In this document: positions 1 to 8,630 of the stretch, one piece after another | How positions within the stretch are numbered: position 1 is the stretch's first letter | Layout of the letters: every line of letters begins with the position of its first letter | NCBI GenBank assembly: GCA_030765045.1 | Contig: CM060968.1 | Location: 113,115,404 to 113,179,403, forward strand | Source of the DNA: Tenodera sinensis | Lineage: Eukaryota; Arthropoda; Insecta; Mantodea; Mantidae | Length of the DNA stretch: 64,000 nt | Direction: 5' to 3' | Program-made: the position numbers and the translations under genes | The notes under the pieces: model-generated | What the model saw: the letters and a program-made list of their open reading frames with translations, nothing else | Told to the model about the DNA's origin: nothing | Databases searched by the model: none

Positions 1-395
1 TATGTTTTGATGTACATTTCTTGAGTGTACAATGAAAATGTGTATGCTTTGATGTACATTTCTTGAATGTACAATGAAAATGTGTATGTTTTGATCTACA
101 TTTCTTGAATGTACAATGAAAATGTGTATGTTTTGATGTACATTTCTTGAATGTACACTGAAAATGTGTATGTTTTGATGTACATTTCTTTAGTGCACAA
201 TGAAAATGTGTATGTTTTGATGTACATTTCTTGTATGTACACTGAAATTGTGTATGTTTTGATGTACATTTCTTGTATATACAATGAAAATGTATATGTT
301 TTGATGTACATTTCTTGAATGTACACTGAAAATGTGTATGTTTTGATGTACATTTCTTGTATATACAACGAAAATGTGTATGTTTTGATGTACAT
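1..395. repeat. long-range duplicated segment in 42-bp array, copy 1
   Basis: This segment recurs at about 2395-2789. Matching private variants are a tctaca unit (95 and 2489), a tagtgcacaa unit (191 and 2585) and an atatacaacg unit (361 and 2755). All three pairs are 2394 bp apart, exactly 57 units of 42 bp. The match stops near 395, where this copy has ctttagtg and the other has cttgaatgtaatctg. The left edge is the window edge, so the true duplication may be longer. Confidence 0.85.
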
Positions 396-934
396 TTCTT
401 TAGTGTACAATGAAAATGTGTTTGCTTTGATGTACATTTCTTGAATGTACACTGAAAATGTGTATTTTTTTATATACATTTCTTGAATGTACACTGAAAA
501 TGTGTATGTTTTGATGTACATTTCTGGTATATACAATGAAAATGTGTATCTTTTGATGTACATTTGTTGAATGTACAATGAAAATGTGTATGTTTTGATG
601 TACATTTCTGGTATATACAATGAAAATGTGTATCTTTTGATGTACATTTCTTGAATGTACAATGAAAATGTGTATGTTTTGATGTACATTTCTTGTATAT
701 ACAATGAAAATGTGTATGTTTTGATGTACATTTCTTGAATGTAATCTGAAAATGTGTATGTTTTGATATACATTTCTTGAATGTACAACGAAAATGTATA
801 TGTTTTCATGTACATTTCTTGAATGTACACTGAAAATGTGTATGTTTTGATGTACATTTCTTGTATATACAATGAAAATGTATATGTTTTGATGTACATT
901 TCTTGAATGTACACTGAAAATGTGTATGTTTTGA

Positions 935-1190
935 TGTATATTTCTTGTATATAGAATGAAAATGTGTTTATTTTGATGTACATTTCTGGTATATACAATG
1001 AAAATGTGTATGTTTTGATGTACATTTTTTGAATGTACAATGAAAATGTGTATGTTTTGATGTATATTTCTTGTATATACAATGAAAATGTGTTTATTTT
1101 GATGTACATTTCTGGTATATACAATGAAAATGTGTATGTTTTGATGTACATTTTTTGAATGTACAATGAGAATGTGTATGTATTGATGTA
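935..1190. repeat. 3-unit (126-bp) local tandem duplication
   Basis: The variant run tgtatatttcttgtatata, then tgtttattttgatg, then ctggtatatac appears starting at 935 and again starting at 1061. The spacing is 126 bp, exactly three 42-bp units. One base differs early in the run (tatagaatg versus tatacaatg). This is a small higher-order repeat inside the minisatellite. Confidence 0.75.
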
Positions 1191-2394
1191 CATTTCTTGA
1201 ATGTAATCTGAAAATGTGTATGTTTTGATCTACATTTCTTGAATGTACAATGAAAATGTATATGTTTTCATGTACATTTCTTGAATGTACACTGAAAATG
1301 TGTAGGTTTTGATGTACATTTGTTGCATGTACAATGAAAATGTGTATGTTTTGATATACATTTCTTGAATGTACAATGAAAAAGTGTATGTTTTGATGTA
1401 CATTTCTTGAGTGTACAATGAAAATGTGTATGTTTTGATGTACATTTCTTGAGTGTACAATGAAAATGTGTATGCTTTGATGTACATTTCTTGAATGTAC
1501 AATGAAAATGTGTATGTTTTGATGTACATTTCTTGAATGAACAATGAGAATGTGTATGTATTGATGTACATTTCTTGAATGTAATCTGAAAATGTGTATG
1601 TTTTGATATACATTTCTTGAATGTACAATGAAAATGTGTATGTTTTGATGTACATTTCTTGTATATACAATGAAAATGTGTATGTTTTGATTTACATTTC
1701 TTGAATGTACAATGAAAATGTGTATATTTTGATGTATATTTCTTGAATGTACAATGAAAATGTGTATGTTTTGATGTACATTTCTTGAATGTACAATGAA
1801 AATGTGTATGTTTTGATATACATTTCTTGAATGTACCCTGAAAATGTGTATGTTTTGAAATACATTTCTTGAGTGTACAATGAAAATGTGTATGTTTTGA
1901 TGTACATTTCTTGAATGTACAATGAAAATGTGTATGTTTTGATGAACATTTCTTGAGTGTACAATGAAAATGTGTATGTTTTAATGTACATTTCTTGAAT
2001 GTACAATGAAAATCTGTATGTTTGGATGTACATTTCTTGAGTGTACAATGAAAATGTGTATCTTTTGATGTACATTTCTTGAATGTACAATGAAAATGTG
2101 TATGTTTTGATGTATATTTCTTGAATGTACAATGAAAATGTGTATGTTTTGATGTACATTTCTTTAGTGTAAGATGAAACTGTGTTTGTTTTGATGTACA
2201 TTTCTTGAATGTACACTGAAAATGTGTATATTTTGTTATACATTTCTTGAATGTACACTGAAAATGTGTATGTTTTGATGTACATTTGTTGAATGTACAA
2301 TGAAAATGTGTATGTTTTGATATACATTTCTTGAATGTACATTGAAAAAGTGTATGTTTTGATGTACATTTCTTGAGTGTACAATGAAAATGCG

Positions 2395-2789
2395 TATGTT
2401 TTGATGTACATTTCTTGAGTGTACAATGAAAATGTGTATGCTTTGATGTACATTTCTTGAATGTACAATGAAAATGTGTATGTTTTGATCTACATTTCTT
2501 GAATGTACAATGAAAATGTGTATGTTTTGATGTACATTTCTTGAATGTACACTGAAAATGTGTATGTTTTGATGTACATTTCTTTAGTGCACAATGAAAA
2601 TGTGTATGTTTTGATATACATTTCTTGTATGTACACTGAAATTGTGTATGTTTTGATGTACATTTCTTGTATATACAATGAAAATGTATATGTTTTGATG
2701 TACATTTCTTGAATGTACACTGAAAATGTGTATGTTTTGATGTACATTTCTTGTATATACAACGAAAATGTGTATGTTTTGATGTACAT
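2395..2789. repeat. long-range duplicated segment in 42-bp array, copy 2
   Basis: This is the partner of 1-395 at an offset of 2394 bp. To its right, from about 2799, the sequence instead matches the segment starting near 741 (the gtaatctg unit followed by aacgaaaatgtatatg and the ttttcatg unit). That offset is 2058 bp, or 49 units. The array is therefore a patchwork of displaced multi-unit copies rather than one simple expansion. Confidence 0.8.
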
Positions 2790-3315
2790 TTCTTGAATGT
2801 AATCTGAAAATGTGTATGTTTTGATATACATTTCTTGAAAGTACAACGAAAATGTATATGTTTTCATGTACATTTCTTGAATGTACACTGAAAATGTGTA
2901 TGTTTTGATGTACATTTCTTGTATATACAATGAAAATGTGTATGTTTTGATCTACATTTCTGGTATATACAATGAAAATGTGTATGTTTTGATGTACATT
3001 TCTTGAGTGTACAATGAAAATGTGTATGTTTTGATGTACATTTCTTGAATGTACACTGAAAATGTGTAGGTTTTGATGTACATTTCTTTAATGTACAATG
3101 AAAATGTGTATGTTTTTTGTACATTTCTTGAATATACAATGAAAATTTGTATGTTTTGATCTACATTTCTTGAATGTACACTGAAAATGTGTATGTTTTG
3201 ATATGCATTTCTTGAATGTACACTGAAAATGTGTGTTTTGATGTACATTTCTTCAATGTACAATGAAAATGTGTATGTTTTGATGTACATTCTTTGAATG
3301 TACAATGAAAATGTG

Positions 3316-3357
3316 TATGTTTTGATGTACATTTCTTGAATGTACAATGAAAATGTG
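3316..3357. repeat. reference 42-bp monomer with inverted repeat
   Basis: This copy matches the apparent consensus exactly. It contains a perfect inverted repeat: left arm tgtacatt at 3326-3333, loop tcttg at 3334-3338, right arm aatgtaca at 3339-3346. The 21-bp dyad is half the unit. Three related 14-bp segments can be aligned inside the unit around the cores gatgtacat, aatgtacaa and aatgtgtat, which suggests that the 42-mer arose by triplication of a shorter element. The copy is given as a type unit and has no known function. Confidence 0.85.
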
Positions 3358-3620
3358 TATGTTTTGATGTACATTTCTTGAATGTACAATGAAAATGTGT
3401 ATGTTTTGATATACATTTCTTGAATGTACAATGAAAATGTGTATCTTTTGATGTACATTTCTTGAGTGTACAATGAAAATGTGTATGTTTTGATGTACAT
3501 TTCTTGAGTGTACAATCAAAATGTGCATGTTTTGATGTACATTTCTTGAATGTACAATGAGAATGTGTATGTTTTGATGTACATTTCTTGAATGTACAAT
3601 GAAAATGTGTATGTTTTGAT

Positions 3621-4277
3621 GTGCATTTCTTGAATGTACAATGAAAATGTGTATGTTATGATGTACATTTCTTTAGTGTACAATGAAAATGTGTTTGCTT
3701 TGATGTACATTTCTTGAATGTACACTGAAAATGTGTATTTTTTGATATAAATTTCTTGAATGTACACTGAAAATGTGTATGTTTTGATGTACAGTTCTTG
3801 AATGTACAATGAAAAAGTGTATTTTTTGATGTACATTTCTTGAGTGTACAATGAAAATGTGTATGTTTTGACGTACATTTCTTGAGTGTACACTGAAAAA
3901 GTGTGTTTTGATGTACATTTCTTGAGTGTACAATGAAAATGTGTATGTTTTGATGTACATTTCTTGAGTTTACAATGAAAATGTGTATGCTTTGATGTAC
4001 ATTTCTTGAATGTACAATGAAAATGTGTATGTTTTGATCTACATTTCTTGAATTTACAATGAAAATGTGTATGTTTTGATGTGCATTTCTTGAACGTACA
4101 ATGAAAATGTGTATGTTTTGATGTACATTTCTTTAGTGTACAATGAAAATGAGTTTGCTTTGATGTACATTTCTTGAATGTACACAGAAAATGTATTTTT
4201 TTATATACATTTCTTGAATGTACACTGAAAATGTGTATGTTTTGATGTACAGTTCTTGAATGTACAATGAAAATGTG
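3621..4277. repeat. duplicated variant block ending at the array boundary
   Basis: A block with a gtgcattt unit, a ctttagtg/gtttgcttt unit, a gtatttttt unit and a gtacagttc unit is present at about 3621-3812. It recurs at about 4081-4273, immediately before the junction. The offset is 460 bp at the left (gtgcattt at 3621 and 4081) and 458 bp at the right (gtacag at 3789 and 4247), so a 2-bp indel separates the copies. A related run also occurs near 389-510. The last complete minisatellite sequence before the second satellite is therefore a copy of an internal block. Confidence 0.75.
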
Positions 4278-4285
4278 TCACATGT
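4278..4285. other. junction between 42-bp and 141-bp satellites
   Basis: The last minisatellite bases (gaaaatgtg) end at 4277. The next eight bases, tcacatgt, fit neither repeat. From 4286 the sequence aattatcgcgaaac is a 141-bp satellite monomer entered at its third base. No target-site duplication, transposon terminus or unique spacer is visible on either side. The join is most simply explained by illegitimate recombination or end joining between two arrays. A misassembly at this point cannot be excluded from sequence alone. Confidence 0.85.
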
Positions 4286-4706
4286 AATTATCGCGAAACA
4301 ACACCTGCTCGAATCCAACAAAAACTGCGCCCTGCCGTCTCTACTGAGCCTCAGAGACGCTTTTAGACAAGTGTTACAAAAATCAGAGAATGTCGTAAAT
4401 TAGAGTGAAATTGCTTCAAACAAGCGAATTATCGCGAAACAACACCTGCCCGAATCCAACAAAAACTGCGCCCTGCCGTCTCTACTGAGCCTCAGAGACG
4501 CTTTGAGATAAGTGTTACAAAAATCAGAGAATGTCAAAAATTAGAGTGAAATTGCTTCAAACAAGCGAATTATCGCGAAACAACACCTGCTCGAATCCAA
4601 CAAAAACTGCGCCCTGCCGTCTCTGCTGAGCCTCAGAGACGCTTTTAGACAAGTGTTACAAAAATCAGAGAAAGTCAAAAATTAGAGTGAAATTGCTTCA
4701 AACAAG

Positions 4707-4847
4707 CGAATTATCGCGAAACAACACCTGCTCGAATCCAACAAAAACTGCGCCCTGCCGTCTCTACTGAGCCTCAGAGACGCTTTGAGACAAGTGTTAC
4801 AAAAATCAGAGAATGTCAAAAATTAGAGTGAAATTGCTTCAAACAAG
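4707..4847. repeat. reference 141-bp monomer (type A)
   Basis: Of 141 bases, 60 are G or C. Landmarks: gcga/tcgc arms around atta at 4706-4717; a TCGCGA palindrome (NruI site) at 4714-4719, present in nearly all copies; tgctcgaatcc at 4729-4739; a perfect 7-bp inverted repeat with cgtctct at 4759-4765 and agagacg at 4776-4782 (10-base loop); and a competing stem ctcagag at 4773-4779 with ctttgag at 4783-4789 (one G-T pair). Bases 4767-4777 also form ctgag-c-ctcag. A5 tracts lie near bases 37, 95 and 112 of the unit. The monomer contains about seven CpGs. Confidence 0.9.
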
Positions 4848-5156
4848 CGAATTATCGCGAAACAACACCTGCTCGAATCCAACAATAACTGTGCCCTGCC
4901 GTCTCTATTAAGGCTCAGAGTCGCTTTGAGACAAGTGTTTTAAGAATCAGAGAATGTCGTAAATTACAGTGAAATTGCTTCAAACAAGCGAATTATCGCG
5001 AAACAACACCTGCTCCAATCCAACAAAACCTGTGCCGTGCCGTCTCTATTAAGGCTCAGAGTCGCTTTGAGACAAGTGTTTTAAGAATCAGAGAATGTCG
5101 TTAATTAGAGTGAAATTGCTTCAAACAAGCGAATTATCGCGAAACAACACCTGCTC

Positions 5157-5720
5157 GAATCCAACAAAAACTGTGCCCTGCCATCTCTACTGAGCCTCAG
5201 AGACGCTTTGAGACAAGTGTTACAAAAATCAGAGAATGTGAGAAATAAGATTGGAATTGCTTCAAACAAGCGAATTATGGCGAAACAACACCTGCTCGAA
5301 TCCGAATAAAACTGTGCCCTGCCGCATTTATTTAGCCTCAGAGACGGTTTGAAACAATTGTTACAAAAATCAGAGAATGTGAAAAATTAGAGTGAAATTG
5401 CTTCAAATAAGCGAATTATCGCGAAACAACACCTGCTTGAATCCAACAAAAACTGTGCCCTGCCATCTCTACTGAGCCTCAGAGACGCTTTGAGACAAGT
5501 GTTACAAAAATCAGAGAATGTGAGAAATTAGATTGGAATTGCTTCAAACAAGCGAATTATGGCGAAACAACACCTGCTCGAATCCGACAAAAACTGTGCC
5601 CTGCCGCATTTATTTAGCCTCAGAGACGGTTTGAAACAATTGTTACAGAAATCAGACAATGTCAAAAATTAGAGGGAAATTGCTTCAAACAAGCGAATTA
5701 TCGCGAAACAACACCTGCTC
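5157..5720. repeat. local 2-monomer (282-bp) duplication, types G-B-G-B
   Basis: Type G has ccatctctactgag and ends in gtgagaaat with attggaattg. Type B has ccgcatttatttag and ggtttgaaacaattg and begins ttatggcg. Here the pair occurs twice in succession. The related stretch at 9.1-9.3 kb has the pair only once. Accordingly, the offset between the two regions falls from 3918 bp (aacaataact at 4881 and 8799) to 3636 bp (ctcctttgag at 5751 and 9387), a change of exactly 282 bp. The first G copy here carries the ataagatt variant, and its B partner carries cgaataaaac. Confidence 0.75.
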
Positions 5721-7369
5721 GAATCCAACAAAAACTGCGCCCTGCCGTCTCTCCTTTGAGACAAGTGTTACAAAAATCAGAGAATGTCAAAAATTAGAGT
5801 GAAATTGCTTCAAACAAGCGAATTATCGCTAAACAACACCTGCTCGAATCCGACAAAAACTGTGTCCTGCTGTCTTTACCGAGCCTCAGAGACGCTTTGA
5901 GACAAGTGTTACAAAAATCAGAGAATGTCTTAAATTAGAGTGAAATTGCTTCAAACAAGCGAATTATCGCGAAACAACACCTGCTCGAATCCGACAAAAA
6001 CTGTGCCCTGCCATCTCTACTGAGCCTCAGAGACGCTTTGAGACAAGTGTTACAAAAATCAGAGAATGTGAGAAATTAGATTGGAATTGCTTCAAACAAG
6101 CGAATTATCGCGAAACAACACCTGCTCGAATCCGACAAAAACTGTGCCCTGCCGCATTTATTTAGCCCCAGAGACGGTTTGAAACAATTGTTACAGAAAT
6201 CAGAGAATGTCAAAAATTAGAGTGAAATTGCTTCAAACAAGCGAATTATCGCGAAACAACACCTGCTCGAATCCGACAAAAACTGTGTCCTGCTGTCTTT
6301 ACCGAGCCTCAGAGACGCTTTGAGACAAGTGTTACAAAAATCAGAGAATGTCATAAATTAGAGTGAAATTGCTTCAAACAAGCGAATTATCGCGAAACAA
6401 CACCTGCTCGAATCCGACAGAAACTGTGCCCTGCCGCATTTATTTAGCCTCACAGACGGTTTGAAACAATTGTTTCAAAAATCAGATAATGTGAAAAATT
6501 AGAATGAAATTGCTTCGAATAAGCGAATTATCGCGAAACAACACCTGCTTGAATCCAACAAAAACTTCGCCCTGCCGTCTCTACTGAGCCTCAGAGACCC
6601 TTTGAGACAAGTGTTACAAAAATCAGAGAATGTCAAAAATTAGAGTGAAATTGCTTCAAACTAGCGAATTATCGCGAAACAACACCTGCTCGAATCCGAC
6701 AAAAAATATGCCCTGCCGACTCTATTTAGCCTCACAGACGGTTTGAAACAATTGTTACAAAAATCAGAGAATGTCAAAAATTAGAGTGAAATTGCTTCAA
6801 ATAAGCGAATTATCGCGAAACAACACCTGCTTGAATCCAACAAAAACTGTGCCCTGCTGTCTCTACCGAGCCTCAGAGACGCTTTGAGACAAGTGTTACA
6901 AAAATCAGAGAATGTCTTAAATTAGAGTGAAATTGCTTCAAACAAGCGAATTATCGCGAAACAACACCTGCTCGAATCCGACAAAAACTGTGCCCTGCCA
7001 TCTCTACTGAGCCTCAGAGACGCTTTGACACAAGTGTTACAAAAATCAGAGAATGTGAGAAATTAGATTGAAATTGCTTCAAACAAGCGAATTATCGCGA
7101 AACAACACCTGCTCGAATCCGACAAAAACTGTGCCCTGCCGCATTTATTTAGCCTCAGAGACGGTTTGAAACAATTGTTACAGAAATCAGACAATGTCAA
7201 AAATTAGAGGGAAATTGCTTCAAACAAGCGAATTATCGCGAAACAACACCTGCTCGAATCCAACAAAAACTGCGCCCTGCCGTCTCTACTGAGCCTCAGA
7301 GACCCTTTGAGACAAGTGTTACAAAAATCAGAGAATGTCAAAAATTAGAGTGAAATTGCTTCAAACAAG

Positions 7370-7504
7370 CGAATTATCGCGAAAGAATCCGACTCCGACA
7401 AAAACTGTGTCCTGCTGTCTTTACCGAGCCTCAGAGACGCTTTGAGACAAGTGTTACAAAAATCAGAGAATGTCATAAATTAGAGTGAAATTGCTTCAAA
7501 CAAG
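7370..7504. repeat. rearranged 135-bp monomer
   Basis: This copy reads gcgaaagaatccgactccgac where other copies have gcgaaacaacacctgctcgaatccgac. The conserved caacacctgctc stretch is lost, and the motif tccgac appears twice. Net length is 6 bp less than standard. I saw this arrangement only here. It looks like a local deletion with a small templated duplication, and it removes the most conserved segment of the repeat. Confidence 0.8.
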
Positions 7505-7929
7505 CGAATTATCGCGAAACAACACCTGCTCGAATATGACAGAAACTGTGCCCTGCCCCATTTATTTAGCCTCAGAGACGGTTTGAAACAATTGTTTCAA
7601 AAATCAGATAATGTGAAAAATTAGAGTGAAATTGCTTCGAATAAGCGAATTATCGCGAAACAACACCTGCTTGAATCCAACAAAAACTGTGCCCTGCTGT
7701 CTCTACCGAGCCTCAGAGACGCTTTGAGACAAGTGTTACAAAAATCAGAGAATGTCATAAATTAGAGTGAAATTGCTTCAAACAAGCGAATTATCGCGAA
7801 ACAACACCTGCTCGAATCCGACAAAAACTGTGCCCTGCCGCATTTATTTAGCCTCAGAGACGGTTTGAAACAATTGTTACAGAAATCAGACAATGTCAAA
7901 AATTAGAGTGAAATTGCTTCAAACAAGCG

Positions 7930-8211
7930 AATTATCGCGAAACAACACCTGCTTGAATCCAACAAAAACTGTGCCCTGCTGTATCTACCGAGCCTCAGAG
8001 ACGCTTTGAGACAAGTGTTACAAAAATCAAAGAATGTCGTAAATTAGAGTGAAATTTCTTCAAACAAGCGAATTATCGCGAAACAACACCTGCTTGAATC
8101 CAACAAAAACTGTGCCCTGCTGTATCTACCGAGCCTCAGAGACGCTTTGAGACAAGTGTTACAAAAATCAAAGAATGTCGTAAATTAGAGTGAAATTGCT
8201 TCAAACAAGCG
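7930..8211. repeat. tandem duplication of a single variant monomer
   Basis: Two adjacent monomers share the variant tgctgtatctaccg (gtatctacc at 7981 and 8122, 141 bp apart) and the tail aatcaaagaatgtcgtaaatt. Elsewhere this tgctgtatct form occurs once per block, for example near 36.5, 39.7 and 42.3 kb. A one-monomer slippage or unequal exchange is the simplest reading. Confidence 0.7.
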
Positions 8212-8515
8212 AATTATCGCGAAACAACACCTGCTCGAATCCAACAATAACTGTGCCCTGCCGTATCTATTGAGGCTCAGAGTCGCTTTGAGACAAGTGT
8301 TTTAAGAATCAGAGAATGTCATAAATGAGAGTGAAATTGCTTCAAACAAGCGAATTATCGCGAAACAACACCTGCTCGAATCCAACAAAAACTGCGCCCT
8401 GCCGTCTCTACTGAGCCTCAGAGACGCTTTTAGACAAGTGTTACAAAAATCAGAGAATGTCGTAAATTAGAGTGAAATTGCTTCAAACAAGCGAATTATC
8501 GCGAAACAACACCTG

Positions 8516-8630
8516 CTCGAATCCGACAAAAACACCGCATTTATTTAGCCTCAGAGACGGTTTGAAACAATTGTTACAGAAATCAGACAATGTCAAAAAT
8601 TAGAGTGAAATTGCTTCAAACAAGCGAATT
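8516..8630. repeat. 133-bp monomer form with 8-bp deletion (aaaaacaccgca)
   Basis: A type B monomer lacks the tgtgccctg segment and reads gacaaaaacaccgcatttattt, a net loss of 8 bp. The same form is found near 25317, 32167 and 36937. The 25.3 and 32.2 kb copies are exactly 6850 bp apart. It serves as a marker for tracing which blocks descend from one another. Confidence 0.8.

Larger units (their letters stand above)
1..4277. repeat. 42-bp AT-rich minisatellite array, about 102 copies
   Basis: This is a continuous head-to-tail array with a 42-bp period. A perfect consensus copy lies at 3316-3357; it begins tatgttttgatg and ends gaaaatgtg, and 11 of its 42 bases are G or C. Copies differ mainly by single substitutions. 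Recurrent forms are aatgtacaatg versus aatgtacactg, cttgagtg, ctttagtg, ctggtatatac and cttgtatatac. A few units are shortened, for example near 3110, 3232, 3901 and 4190. The array is already under way at base 1, so its left end is outside the window. Long open frames occur on the minus strand, but most differences between copies would change the amino acid, all three minus frames are open in the consensus, and indels break the frame. I therefore read it as non-coding satellite. The family is not one I recognise. Confidence 0.97.

Noticed and set aside
96..2930. Minus-strand open frames of 365, 146, 258 and 146 codons with a 14-residue repeat (MYIKTYTFSLYIQE)
   Set aside because: The frames exist because the 42-bp unit has no stops on that strand. 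Most differences between copies change the amino acid, alternative frames are equally open, and no promoter, intron or non-repeat domain is seen.
2864..3960. Further minus-strand frames (2864-3139, 2952-3515, 3253-3528, 3516-3893, 3673-3960) in other phases of the same repeat
   Set aside because: They are overlapping readings of the same satellite in different frames, switched by small indels.
4270..4300. Transposon or insertion end at the satellite junction
   Set aside because: No terminal inverted repeat, target-site duplication, poly(A) tail or coding remnant is present on either side.
4133..4321. 62-codon minus-strand frame running across the satellite junction
   Set aside because: It fuses a fragment of the 141-bp repeat frame to the 42-bp repeat frame. 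It is an accident of the junction, not a gene.
4705..4720. CENP-B box on the minus strand (tttcgcgataattcgc)
   Set aside because: It matches the ttcg and central a of the motif, but the required cggg is tcgc here, so most of the second half fails.
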